From Xenopus tropicalis (lineage: Eukaryota; Chordata; Amphibia; Anura; Pipidae), in the NCBI RefSeq assembly GCF_000004195.4, contig NC_030683.2, positions 50,109,358 through 50,173,357 on the forward strand: 64,000 nucleotides of DNA, given 5' to 3'. The translations under genes and the position numbers were made by a program. The notes under the pieces were generated by a model, which saw only the letters and a list, made by a program, of their open reading frames with translations, searched no databases and was not told the DNA's origin. Shown piece after piece: positions 52,568 through 64,000 of this stretch. Position 1 is the first letter of the stretch; each line of letters opens with the position of its first letter.

Positions 52568-55435
52568 TAGGGCAAAATAGCGATGATTTTTAAATATTTC
52601 GACAGTTTTGCAAACTTTTTATTTTTCAGCACATTAAAACTGGGCAGTTTCACTCGTCACTAATAGTCACTAATGCTTATGGAACTGACTTCTAACAACT
52701 TCCTGTTTAACAAATATGGTGAGGGTGAACATTTAGCTACACAAGGCCCTCCAGGCTACAGGGGGCTGTTTTTACTCAGGCCCCTGGACTGCACCTGTTT
52801 CCCTGCCCCCGTAACTTACACCTGTGTGCTTTAAATGATATAGTGGTTGTAGTGCACCTAAATAGGTGGCACCTAATTGGTGGTTAGTTAATATGCTTTA
52901 ATTTAATATTCTATAGTTAAATTGTGAACTGTAAAGTGGGTTGCTAAATGTAATACAAATTTTTATTGGACAGCAGGGAAAACTGGCAACTTTTGACCTG
53001 GAGTTAAAAAGTGACAGACTATCAGCATAATTTTGTAAAACCACACAGTATATTAGTTAATTTCAATATGCAACACAGACTTACAACTTTGCTACACTAA
53101 AAGTTAGTGACTTACACACTAAAAATGCAGTGGTCCCTGTTTAAAATAAAGCAAAGAGGCCCAGAGAGGGGGCAAATACTCATTCAACCTTGCCAACTTT
53201 TTCATGTCTTTACAGCATATTTTCTATTTCTTTTTTTCTAATTCTCAATAATTATATTTCTCACTATTCTTATATCAAACTTCTTTCACCCCTCTACTGC
53301 CCACCAGTAGATCTACAGAATCTTGGGTGTCAGATAAACTTACGAGCCTGCTCTCTGTTTATAGGAAAAGTTTCAAGGAAATTATATTTTAATGGGCTTT
53401 TATAATGTGCAGGTTTGTACTCGCTGATTGAACATGCTAGATAAAGACAGATAGTCTTGCCCTGTAACTGCACTGATAATGAGGTTAATAGGCCTGCTGC
53501 TGTGTGACGTTTCTGAGCTGCAAGGCAATCATAAAGCATAGCTTTTCCAAGCTGTCGGCCCTACTCTCACATAACACAGTAACCCCTGCACGTTGACTTG
53601 GCATGTGTCATCTATTGTCAACTAGTGGAGCATTAGGCTCCAATTGCTTTGTTGCCGGGAATGATTCTGGAGGCTAGAACAAGACACATGCACAGTACAT
53701 GGCAGGTAACAGCTTGGTATAAGCAGCTTTCTATTCTGATGGACTGTTCTGCTTCATTTGGGTGTCCAGAATCATTTTGGTTGCCTCCACCATTTCCCAC
53801 TAGTTTATATTATTTTTATGTATCAATAAAATGATACATCGCAAAAATATCATATATGTAATATATCATCAATGTTATAAACAACTGCAGGATTGTAATG
53901 TGACACTTTCAATAATAATGCAAGAGAAGATTTTCTAGAAAAATTAAACGTACAACTTGAGTGACTGCTTGCAATTTTACTAGCTGAGGAGCCCACACTG
54001 GCACATTTGTTCTTCTCTACATATAGACTAAACTGCTGAGCTACAACAATTGCAATCTTTGCCTCATCTAATACATAAATTATCCCTTTAAGCATTCCCA
54101 AAAATGCCTATTTATGAGAGTGTTGTACCTGTGTTTATCACACTCATCATAACTTTAACATTTAAACCTAAGCAATAAGAAATTATTATATATTTTTTAA
54201 ACAGTTGTATAGACTTGTATGTCTTGTGTTTAAAATATAAACTGCTGGTACGTGTATGTAGTTGCTTCCATATCATGGAACACTTGTGCAATCTGTGATT
54301 GTTGACTTTATTTATGCTTATATAACTTTGTTTATTAGTGCTATTACAGTAAGTTATTATTGTATAACCTTTAAAGATTCATATGCAGCATTACCCTTAA
54401 TATTTAGAATATCTGAACAGTTCCTGATAGGGTAACTTTATTGTACAAAGAAACTGCAGACAACAATTACATACATTAGTTTAGCTCAGTTGCATTTTTA
54501 ATGACTGATCTTACATCTAAGTATGCATATTAATATTAAAATAGAGCTCTAATTTAATCAGAAGAGAGTATATTTACAGCTCTTTATTTACTTGTATTAA
54601 ATTTTAAGGGGAGTATTTATCAAAGAATTAATTCTCCATTTCATCGACCACAACATTTAGGCTTAGGTACAGAATGTAGCAGCCATAGTCAGAATGCCCC
54701 TCTCTCAACCTGTCACTGCTTCCTGTAGAATTATATTGTCTGAGGTAGATAAAGAAGTTTTGATCACTGCTGTTTTCACCAGACGGTCAAACCCCCCCTT
54801 GTGTCACAGATCTTAACAGAACGGATTTGGCATAATTGTGATCATTGTGATCATTTAATTGGAAAGCTTTTTTACAGTGTTATCGCATGTATGTAATTAC
54901 ATTCTACTTAAATAAACTAGTGGATTGGCACTGCTTTGGTTTAACATTGCTTTCAGTTCCTGTGCAGAGAAACCTCTATCCATTATTCCAGGACATACTA
55001 TATTTCTGTATAGCTGTGAAAACTTAATTTGTTTCAGTCTTTAGTCTTATGCTATGTAATGTAACCATATTGTGATGTGAGGGTAGGATAATACAAACAT
55101 CCTCAGGTGCATATCTCTGTAGCTAGTGCTGCTGTTACCTTCAGAGATATAGCAAATACTGCGTAAGGTTAATAATTACCTAATAAAGTCAGTAAAAATA
55201 CTCTACTCCCATTATATAGTATAGTATTAAATATTTTGAGTTGAAATTTCAAAATAAGCACTTTTCCAAATACAATTATTAACACTATTTACTATTCAAC
55301 ATTGCTCCTTTACATCATAAAAAATAATATTTTTTAACAGGTTTCATTTTTATTATTAGTTTTCAAAGCAAGGGGGGGTACAGAATACAAAAAAGAGGAA
55401 AGGGGTTCAGTAAAATTTCACAATGCAAAGTGATA
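52568..55435. other. AT-rich region without recognised gene
   Basis: 52570-52670 contains a decayed piece of the TAGTGACGAG hAT-like family (AGTTTCACTCGTCACTAATAG). Otherwise nothing is recognised; short open frames are random in composition. Confidence 0.6.
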
Positions 55436-55439
55436 ATAC

Positions 55440-55850
55440 TTTATTCATAAAGCATCTTGGGTCACAGTCCCCACACTCTTTGAAATTTATAAGGACAACC
55501 TCCAGCTTCATAGGTAATTTAATTAATACTAACGTCTTATTCACATAATTTAGCTATTTGTTATTGGTGGGGGGCACTGGGGGTATCCAACACATAATTA
55601 ACACCTTTTTGGCATAGAATGTAAATAATCTCACTACAGTTCTGACCTTATTAGTGGGGAAAATGTCATCCAATAATCCTAGAAGGTAAATTTCTGGGCA
55701 GCTCAACCTCTGTAGATCAAGGGTCTCAGCTATGTATGTACAGATGGCCATCCAATATTGTGTAATCATAGGGCAACTCCACTTCATGTGCCAAAAGGAA
55801 CCATCCCGCACATCTAAGACATGTGAGCAATTTTTCCTTTACATAATATT
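55440..55850 (-). pseudogene. L1-type LINE ORF2 C-terminal fragment
   Basis: On the - strand, codons from about 55838 to 55554 read CSHVLDVRDGSFWHMKWSCP, IAETLDLQRLSCPEIYLLG and LLFTFYAKK-like VRLFTFYAKKVLIMCW. This resembles the C-terminal zinc-knuckle region (C..H..C) and tail of frog L1/Tx1-type ORF2 proteins (GT..HM.W.CP..., LLG..DE..P....RT....LFYARK.I...W). Upstream domains are missing, which fits a 5'-truncated insertion. Confidence 0.7.
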
Positions 55851-55867
55851 AATTAATGAACTAATCA

Positions 55868-56450
55868 CTTAAAGGGATACCGTCATGATTTTTTATGGTA
55901 TACTTTTTATTTCTAAATTACACTGTTTAATTCACTCTACCATTTTAAATTTTATTCTTGAACCAACAAATGTATTTTGTTAGTTGTAATATTGGTGTGT
56001 AGGCAGCCATCACATATTGGTGTGCAATGTGCCTGAGTCTGAGCTTTCAGAAGGAGCCAGTGCTACACATTAGAACTGCTTTAACCTATTGTTTCTTCTT
56101 CTCCAAAGTAACTGGAGGAGTCCCAATCCAGACTTGGATTTCTTACTATTGAGTGCTATTCTGCTATCTACTTGGAGCTGCTATTTTGCTACCTTCCCAT
56201 TGTTCTTCTGATCGGCTGCTGGGTGGAAAGGGAGGTGACTAAAGTTTATCAGCGCACAGGTCACATGGCTGTAGCACCCTGTAAAATGAAGAATATGGCT
56301 AGCCCCATGTGAAATTTCAATATAAAAAAAAATCTACTTGCATTTTTAAAAAATGCATTTCAAGCAGAATTCTGGTGGAGAAGTTCTATGCATTTTTTAA
56401 AAAAAACATGTTTTTCCCAGTCTATCCTATTTTGAGGAGGGGGTTGCACT
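55868..56450. mobile_element. TTAAAGGGATACCGTCATG MITE, right end truncated
   Basis: Begins TTAAAGGGATACCGTCATG at 55869 and contains GGAGTCCCAATCCAGACTTGG, TTCTTACTATTGAGTGCTATT, TTGTTCTTCTGATCGGCTGC and AAACATGTTTTTCCCAG, blocks of a common frog TTAA-type MITE. The expected right end (complement of TTAAAGGGATA) is replaced by AGTCTATCCTATTTTG. Confidence 0.65.
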
Positions 56451-58758
56451 GCATTGACACAGAGTTTGGTAACAGATTGATAATCAGTTAAAACAACCTG
56501 GCTTCAAATGACTTTTCCTTACTCATTTTAATAAAATGAATCACATTGGCAACCAATACAACTGGATCCCAAACTCTGCAACTGTGCAGAACCCAGTGGT
56601 ATAGTAAGCAATTTAGGCCAGATTCAGTTTGATGAGAAAAACCTACCTCATGGTTTATCTCATAAAAACTCAGTCTATGTTGAAATTTAGAATCGATTTC
56701 GAGTTTAATCTGGCCCTTTGCTAATTCATTTTAAGTAATCCTCTCGGGTAATAGATTTTATTAGGGAAACGTTAATTTTGCAAAGTTATGCTAAAGATGG
56801 GCATCCATTTAAAGAAAATTTAAAGTCAATGCAGCAATTTACGTGAATGTGCTCAAAGTGCTGCTATTTACGTCAGTACTCTAATTTGAGGTGTAAAGGA
56901 TTTTCACTGCTATACCAGCATCTATATATTACATTAACAATGGTAGCTGCCCTAGTAAAGAGCAACTGAGCCTTCCTAAGAAAGAGTGGCTGAGCTGGCC
57001 GTCCCTTGGTTAATTTAATTGCCAATTTCATATTAACTATTAGATTTGTTTCAAAAATTACTTAAGGTGCAATCATTTCTCAAAAACTTTCTGATATGAT
57101 CATATCATATCATTAGCCTTGTATATTCTCACTCGCTGAAATTGCACATTTGTAAACTGTCAAAAGAAGTGTAGATAAGTACTGAATTGACTATTCAATC
57201 ACAAATTATCTATATGGGACCAAGGTAATATCATAAAGGATAAAGAACAAGACAAAATTTCGATTAATAGTAAGGCTTAAAAAGAATTTTACATTGTTTC
57301 TATAATAAGTACAATATATCAACAAGGTATCAAAGCACTGAAATACAATCAGGAAAGTGCAGAAAGGCCCATAGCTACTGTAGTGGTAGTACTAACTGTA
57401 GTGGTAGTACTAACTGTAGTGGTAGTTAAATGGCAGGATCACTGTCTGGCCATTTCCTATTTATTTATATGTTCTCTGCATTAATGCACTAATGTTGCTA
57501 TTGAACTTACGAAACAAAAGATTTATGGTACTGATGCCATACATGCATGCACTGGGTAAGAAAATTACCATTCTAATTTGCACCCCTTTTATTATATGCA
57601 GACATTTATTTGGGCATGCACTGGTATGGCATACAAGTTACAAGACATGCTGCTGTGTCACCTCCTGCAATTATACTGAGAATCTGGGTGCAACTTAAAT
57701 TAGCTTAAATAAGCTTTAACATGTTTATTTTCCAGTTTTTTATCTCTCAATAAAGCTTAGTCCTTTTTTTCTTGGGCCTTGCCTTAGTTTTTCTAGTTTT
57801 TCTAAATTGTTTCCTACCATTATGTTTCTTTCTTTCAGTTTGAAATATCTGTCCCCAACACCCATGTAGTCCCCTGTCTTTCTTCTTCTTTATCTTTTCT
57901 TACACATTCACCCCATATTCCTATTTCAGAATATAAGTGGCCATGTAGAGGTTGGTCTGCATCCGATGAAATGCAATGCATGTGTCAAGAAATGGTACTG
58001 GAAGATTACATTTTTAGTTTGGCAAGACTGTGATTTGATAGGATTGCAACATGGTTTGTAGAATCTGTCCCCTCTTAAGGTACCACATATGCACAGATGG
58101 TTTAACCACCGTAAATACTACTATTTCATCACTATTATCCTCTCCATATGGCATTAATAACCAATAGTTGGATTCAGTCCAAATGATTCCTGATCCCAGT
58201 CTTCTTACCCAGCAAAGCAACATTAGCCAGAAACTTTTAGAAAGCTTTAGCGCCAAAGTAAAAAAAACCAAACTACTATTCTAGTAGTTTTCTTTAAATG
58301 CTTTTATTTAACCCTTTTTAATTTGGTTAAAAACAATTATTAAACAATGAAATATTTCTGAATGGTTCATCACAGACAAGGTCAAATTCTGGATCTCTTC
58401 TTTCAGTGCAAAGAGAGCTCACCAAAAACCCTCCCATGTTTCTTTGTCTTCCAGTATTACTGTCACTAGATCTATGCACACCTCCCCCTCCCTACATCCC
58501 TGGGAGATTTAGCAACACTTTCAGAGCTTTCTGTTTAGACTAATTGGTAAGACAAAGACACAATCTTCAAAATGAACAACAGGCTATAATTTCTAAGCAA
58601 TACTATACTATATATGTTCTTTAAATAAAAAACAACATAAAGCAAGGAGAAGCCACAAAACAATATTGTAAGACTTGTTTATCTACTGGTAACAATATAT
58701 ATATATTTGTGTCATTTTGAAGAAAACTTTATTAATTTGGATTCTGACTCATTTTCAG
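56451..58758. other. AT-rich region, one short tandem repeat
   Basis: Nothing recognised except the 18-bp repeat at 57378-57427. A candidate open stretch at 58014-58271 (- strand) has no recognisable motif. Confidence 0.6.
57378..57427. repeat. 18-bp minisatellite, 2.8 copies
   Basis: Unit CTGTAGTGGTAGTACTAA, two exact copies and a third partial one. Confidence 0.9.
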
Positions 58759-59086
58759 TAAAGGTGGCCACAGGTGGCGATTGTTGATCTTTCATGCGAC
58801 CATCGGTCGCACGAAAGATTGTTCCAGCCCTCCACTGACGTTCAGGGTGAATCGTCAGATATGGAGGTAGAAACAAAAGGATTTCTACCTCCTTTTGACG
58901 ATTCAGCCCTGAACATAGATTTTCATAGCCTTCAATGGTGCCCAATTAAAATCTTCTAACCCGCCCGATCGGCGAGTCGCAGCCTCCTGCGATATCAGTC
59001 GCCTCGCTGACTTGCCATACACGGACCAAATATCGTACGAAACGAGGTTTCGTACGATATTATCGGTGCATGTATGGCCAGCTTAA
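58759..59086. mobile_element. MITE with three internal hairpins, TAAAGGTGGCCA ends
   Basis: Ends TAAAGGTGGCCACAGG and GTATGGCCAGCTTAA, with TAA-type target. Internal foldbacks: CTTTCATGCGACC with GGTCGCACGAAAG (about 58791-58819), GGAGGTAGAAA with TTTCTACCTCC (about 58863-58892) and AATATCGTACGAAAC with GTTTCGTACGATATT (59029-59043, 59047-59061; perfect 15 bp). Confidence 0.7.
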
Positions 59087-59171
59087 GTTTTGGGCTTAAA
59101 CAATACCTCAACCCTATGACCTCAAGGACCAGAAGTATGGCTTTTTTTATTACAGTTATTATAAACAAGGC

Positions 59172-59498
59172 ACATCAGACAGTTGTCCAGAATGCTTGGG
59201 ACATGGGGTTTTCCGGATAAGGGGTCTTTCTGTAATTTGGATCTCCTACCCTACGTCTACTAAAAAAATTATTTAAACAGTATTTAAACCCAATAGGATT
59301 GTTTTGGCTCCAATAAGGATTAATTAGATCTTAGTTGGGATCAAGTACAATGTAATGTTTTATTATTACAGAGAAAAAGGAAATCATTTTTAAAAATGTA
59401 AATTATTTGATTAAAATGGAATCTATGGAAGATGGCCTTTCTGTATTTGGGAACTTTCTGGATAATGGGTTTCCGGATAAAGGGTCCGATACCTGTAT
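59172..59498. mobile_element. MITE, TTTTCCGGATAA / GGATAATGGGTTTCCGGATAA family
   Basis: Contains CAGAATGCTTGGGACATGGGG, TTTTCCGGATAAGGGGTC, CAATAAGGATTAATTAGATC, TTATTATTACAGAGAAAAAGG and GTCCGATACCTGTAT. It is the same family as 31012-31318 in the other orientation. The internal body is well kept; the ends are approximate. Confidence 0.7.
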
Positions 59499-60052
59499 TT
59501 GTGTCTCTCGATTAAAAAAAGGTTTTAAAACTGGCAGTCTCCCATGAAAACAGCATTAATACAGTCCTTTATAGTCAATGCTGGGAGTTGTAGCCAATGC
59601 TTTTACTCTATATGCAATATAAGGCTTTTGTTTGCTTGTCTGTGACAGAATTAATGTTATATATTTTTAAATGCTCTCGACCTTCTTAAGATTCGCATTT
59701 GGAGAAATAAAGGTCATGCAAAATATTAAGCCAAGCCAGGGCTAGGATGCCAGAAAATTAAAGAAAGTACAACAATCAATATTTAATATAAAAAAATAAT
59801 GCTGCGGCACACCAGTTACAACCCTAGTTTGATTATCAGAGAATGTAACATTGAACATTATAGCCAGTTATATATATATATAACGGTTATTATGCCTTCC
59901 CCAGGACATATTCCTTAATGTGATCTCTTTACCATTCAAATATATATATGAAAATGCCCCTTATGTGGAAAACCTCAGGTCCCAAGCATTTTATATAATA
60001 CATTTCATACCTGTACTTCCCTCATATTTTCAGTTTAGCAATATAACTCTAA

Positions 60053-60275
60053 GGGGGCCATTTACTAATGCCCTGATTTTTATTTATTTTTTTGGGATTT
60101 TTTTTTAGCCCTAAAAGTCACCGGGAAAAAGATGCTAATTTTTTAAGATTTTCTATGTGACAAAATGGCTAAAAATCCTAATCCGACTACAAAAACTTGT
60201 TCAGATTATGTAGAGGTTTTGATGCAACAATTGGAAAATAAATTGAAATTTTAGAGTTTTAGTAAATCTGCCCCC
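60053..60275. mobile_element. MITE, GGGGGCCATTTACTAA ends
   Basis: Ends GGGGGCCATTTACTAATGCC and TTTTAGTAAATCTGCCCCC are inverted copies. Family of 1826-2072 and 6301-6553. A clean 3-bp duplication is not visible on the right. Confidence 0.65.
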
Positions 60276-60948
60276 ATGTAAAACTGTGTAAAACTGAATA
60301 TTGCAATCAAATAGAGCTGTTAGAACCATATTTAGGACTGGGAAAGCTGTACGAAAAGCTGAATATAAACAACTTTTATTGCATACATTAACATAATATC
60401 TTTTCTTAGGACAGTCCACAATAATTATAAATCATTTCCCATTAAGAATGCCTTTAAAAACATTTCCATTTAATATAATTCTTATTTTTACTGCCAGTGA
60501 GTATAACCATATATTTCTCTGTTAATAACATTTGCCATTAATTTACCAGTCCAATATTTTATTTCTATCTAGATAATCAATATCTCCATGTGACTATATT
60601 GCACATATTCTAGTTTATTTACAAACACTAGGCAAATTCTCATCAGTGAACAACCTTGAAGCAAAAAGTCAGACATTTGCTTTCATTATTCTGCCTTCAG
60701 GAAACTGGTTATTATACTAGGGGACATTTGCCCAGACTTCCTAAATGAGCCCCAATTGCATGATAAAGTTCTGTTAAGAAACATCTTCACAATGTTCTGC
60801 TTTTGATAGAATCTTGTCCCTTTGTCCCTACACCATCCATTCCATAAAAGGAGCAGTAAGATACAATGCCCTAAAAGCATTGCATATAATGCTCATTTAC
60901 CTACGGTACATCATTTTGCACCATTTCTAAAAAGCATGATATTTGTCT

Positions 60949-62100
60949 TTAAAGAGATAGTTCACCTTTCAGTTAACTTTTAGTATGCTATAGAATGTCC
61001 TATCCTTAGTGTTAGGCCCGGTGCCTTGGGGTTATCCTTGATCCTGCCCTGTCCTTCACTCCTCATATCCAGTCACTAATCAAATCATATCACTTTCACC
61101 TAAGAAATATTTCCAAAATACGATCATTTATCACCCAAGATGCTGGCAAAATTCTGATTCACTCTCTCATCATATCTCACCTGGACTACTGTAACTCCCT
61201 ATTAATTGGCCTTCCCCTCCAAAGATTGTCCCCTCTCCAGTCCATAATGAATACTGCTGCCAGGCTCATACACCTCTCCAACCGTTCCTCCTCTGCCATG
61301 CCACTCTGCCAATCCCTGCACTGGCTTCCCCTACCATCCAGGATAACATTCAAACTAATGACTCTCACATTCAAAGCAGTTCATAACTCTGCCCCACCCT
61401 ACATCTCTGAACTCATCTCTAGGTACCATCTAACCCGCTTGTTACGCTCCCTACTAACCTGCTCCTCAACTCCTCTCTCATTCCCTCCTCACACACTCAC
61501 ATTCAGGACTTTGCAAGGGCTGCCCCCCTTCTCTGGAATTTGCTCCCACTTTCTCCCAATCTCTCTGCCTTCAAGAGATCTCTAAAAACGCATTTATTTA
61601 GAGAAGCTTACCCTAATCTAGTTTAACTTGACATGGCTAAAAGCAATAACCTGTGCCACACCTCTCACAACTCTGGTCATGCCCATTCCCACACCTTGTG
61701 TCTCAACCCTTTCTCCTTAGATTGTAAGCTCTTTTGGGCAGGGCCCTCTTCACCTCTTGTATCGTTTATTAATTGCTTTGTTACTCTGTATGTCCAATGT
61801 ATAAAACCCACTTATTCTACAGCGCTGCGGAATATGTTGCCGCTTTATAAATAAATGTTAATAATAATGACAATAATATTTTCAATTGGTCATTGTTTGT
61901 TATAGTTTCTGAATGATTTGCCTTCATCTTCTCCCTCTGCTGCCTCTTTCCAGCTCTCAAAGTGGGTGGCCAAATATTGCTCTTTGAAACTAATGCTTTA
62001 TTATTATTTTAACTTTTTATGGCTTATTCTTCCATCAATCTTTAAGTCTGTCATTTCAACCACTGCCTGGTAGCTATGGTAAATCAGACCCTAGGAAATA
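60949..62100. mobile_element. TTAA-type MITE interrupted by an L2 LINE
   Basis: Left part TTTAAAGAGATAGTTCACCTTTCAGTTAAC to 61011 and right part TTTTCAATTGGTCATTG from 61879 are adjacent blocks of one common frog MITE (with CTTTCCAGCTCTCAAAGTGGG and GGTAGCTATGGTAAATC after it). The 61012-61862 L2 end sits exactly between them. Confidence 0.65.
61012..61862 (+). pseudogene. L2-clade LINE 3' end (reverse transcriptase C-terminus and tail)
   Basis: Truncated LINE on the + strand. Conceptual codons include LGVILDPALSFTPHI near the start, then ISHLDYCNSLLIGLP, LQSIMNTAARLIH, LHWLPLPSRITFKLMTLTFK and SAPPYISELI (open part 61226-61585). These are the conserved C-terminal motifs of L2-type reverse transcriptases (HLDYCNALL.GLP, Q.NAAARL, LHWLPV..RI.FK). 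The 3' tail is AGATTGTAAGCTCTTTTGGG, ATTCTACAGCGCTGCGGAAT, GCCGCTTTATAAATAAATG. It was inserted into a MITE and followed by an AATAATAATGACAATAATA stretch. Confidence 0.82.
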
Positions 62101-62248
62101 GGCCTGGACTCGCAATCTGTGGATTCTGGCAAATGCCAGAGGCGCTGCTGTAAGATGTAATAGACTATTTATTGGGCTGGTGAAGGGCTGCTTAAACCTC
62201 TGTGTACTTGGAATGCCAGGACCTATTTTGAATCCCAGTCCAGACCAG
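62101..62248. mobile_element. Short MITE, GGCCTGGACT ends
   Basis: Ends GGCCTGGACTCGCAATCTG and AATCCCAGTCCAGACC are inverted copies with mismatches. The interior has GCAAATGCCAGAGGCGCTGC and GGCTGGTGAAGGGCTG. Target duplication is unclear. Confidence 0.6.
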
Positions 62249-63848
62249 CTAGGACCAGATGTCTGCTAAAATTGCAGAATGGAGAGATGTTGAACAAAAA
62301 TCAAAGTAATTAAATAACCACAAGCATTATTACTGAAGTTGAAACTTTTACTACTTTGGGTAAAGTTTATGAATATGTATTAACTATATCTTCATTAAAT
62401 AGAATATACTGATTGTGGCTTATTTAGGCTGATTAAGCATGGCAGTCCCAGGACACAAGCCTACATCAATATACATCATATTTATGCACTGATTGCACCC
62501 AATCACCAGTCATACAGTATTCTCATGTTATTGTATGATCTTACTCTTATTATGCTTTATTTTTTTTAATCTATTTTGCCTTCTTTCACCTTTTTCTCAT
62601 GTGCTTTTCAAAAATTTTATTGATATTAAATATTTTACCCCTTTAAATGACCAGTGGTGTACCTAGTCGGTGCCGTGCCTCCTGTAAAAAATCTTGGGAG
62701 GAGCTAGGCACACTGTAACTATTACCACGGTCCCCCACCCACCCTCTACCTGCCACATCTACTAATTACTCTGTGGGGCTTTAAAATAGTGGATGCAGCA
62801 TAAAAAAGCAGTAGCACTAAAAAGGTACAATTAATACTAAGTCAGATAAATGTCTTGCTACTGCATTGTACAGGATGTATTCATTACTGATATATGGGCC
62901 ACATGGAGTGTCTTCACCTTTAAAAAAAAAAAAAAAAAAAGAGACTTCTCAGAGAATTCTTACCTTTAACATGGTTATGTGCTTAGTGATAATTGTCTTA
63001 TTAACAGAACAGGCTACCTAACCCATCATTGTGACAGGAAAACAATAGGATCATATTTACAGAAAAAGTCACAGCTGCCCCATCCAAAATGAAATTATCT
63101 TTGATTTTGTGTCATGGGGATGTTCATTAGAGACTCGCTAGGGGCTCAGCTCAGCATATGATGCTCACCCATAACTCAGTGCAACACTTGTCATCAGGGC
63201 TCTTGCTCTAAATTTCTGGCATTTCTGCTATGTTTGATATAGGAAATGAGGAAATAACTAAAATAACAAGCAAGCAAAGGGAACTTACACTAAGCAGCTA
63301 AGTAGTACTGCATGGTACAATTTACTACTGCTATTATAAGGCAGAAATTTGAACCATACATGAAAAAAATATATATTCGCACCTAAATATAAATCAGGGA
63401 CACCAATATCCTGAAAGGCACATCCTGAGTTTGGTCATAAGCGCAGTTGCGGCCCCACTAATTTCCCCACAGTTAGTTGCACATAAAAGCCCACTCATTA
63501 AAGATACTTGCATCACTTGAGCACTTTGCGTCAATGGGCACAGAGCACTTGCGCCTAAAGAACAGGGTGGACTTGTCACTAGAAACTACATCAAGCAGAC
63601 CCTGCTGAAATTGCATCCAATTTGTGGCAAAGTGCAAGCACAATTGCCTATATTTTGATACATCGGCTTCAATTGCATCACTCGCAATGCCCCCTGGTCC
63701 CCACATTGATGCTGGAATTCTGAAAGAAACATTGCACTATTAAAACATGCAGATTATGCTTCAAGTTGCACTTTGCTTTTGTAAATGACTAGTTGTATCT
63801 TTCTAACTTCATACTTGGTGCTTATTTAGTAAAAAGGGTACTCTTATA
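62249..63848. other. Region without recognised gene
   Basis: A poly(A) run lies at about 62922-62940. CAGTGGTGTACCTAGTCGGTGCC at 62650 resembles a hAT-type end without a partner. Nothing else is recognised. Confidence 0.55.
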
Positions 63849-64000
63849 CAGTGATCCCCAACCAGTGGCTTGTGGGCAACATGTTGCTCAAGAACCCCTT
63901 GAACGTTGCTCCCAGGGACCTCAAAGTAGGTGCTCATTTCTTAACTCCTGGCTTGGAGGCAAGTTTTGTGGAAAACCCAGTTTGATGCCAGACAGAGCCT
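63849..64000. mobile_element. hAT-like MITE, CAGTGATCCCCAACC, cut by window end
   Basis: Starts CAGTGATCCCCAACCAGTGG and continues AACATGTTGCTCAAGAACCCC, colinear with 11907-12217. The right end and the duplication lie beyond the window. Confidence 0.8.

Noticed and set aside
58014..58271. 85-codon open frame on the - strand rich in Trp and Leu
   Set aside because: No motif recognised and no neighbouring exon or element signal.

Overview
The window is vertebrate, almost certainly frog (Xenopus), genomic DNA. The evidence is a split vertebrate gene with clean GT-AG exons, very many short inverted-repeat transposons of frog type (TTAA-flanked TTAAAGG ends, TAA-flanked GGGCTCTGGCACAC ends, hAT-like elements with 8-bp duplications), and frog-like CR1, L2, L1, Tc1 and Ty3/gypsy elements. 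No bacterial-style gene, CRISPR array or operon is present.

Host gene: the first half lies inside HGSNAT (heparan-alpha-glucosaminide N-acetyltransferase, a lysosomal membrane enzyme of heparan sulfate breakdown) on the + strand. Four consecutive exons are readable: 88-212, 2679-2805, 4415-4501 and 31821-31898. They join in phase and encode the stretch from the WPEW transmembrane segment through GYLGPGGIG and DPEGILGTIN to AGKII. A fifth candidate (33774-33839) is uncertain. The 5' exons lie upstream of the window and the last exons were not found. The third intron shown (4502-31820) is 27.3 kb and full of repeats: a 1.8-kb tandem repeat of CCAAT-containing units (8240-10075), a perfect 159-bp-arm palindrome with a palindromic MITE inside one arm (12638-13296), a SPIN-like hAT element (18894-19069) and a full-length Tc1 transposon (20852-22447).

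Retrotransposon cluster, 37.6-52.6 kb: (1) a complete chromodomain Ty3/gypsy element of the Tf1/sushi type on the - strand (37653-43349). It has 694-bp LTRs with one difference, intact gag and pol, a GGGAAAC -1 frameshift site followed by a predicted pseudoknot, and a primer site that pairs with the predicted 5' end of its own RNA. (2) A Gmr1-type gypsy element on the + strand (43895-49003), with integrase upstream of reverse transcriptase and a SCAN-like gag; it is disabled by internal deletions. Their 5' LTRs lie 545 bp apart and point away from each other. (3) A 5'-truncated, frameshifted CR1 LINE on the - strand (49811-52563).

From 52.6 kb to the end the window has no recognisable host gene. 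It holds an L1 3' fragment, several MITEs, an L2 LINE end inserted into a TTAA-type MITE, and long AT-rich stretches where nothing is recognised. Recent activity is shown by LTR or TIR pairs with 0.1-0.6 percent divergence in three elements.
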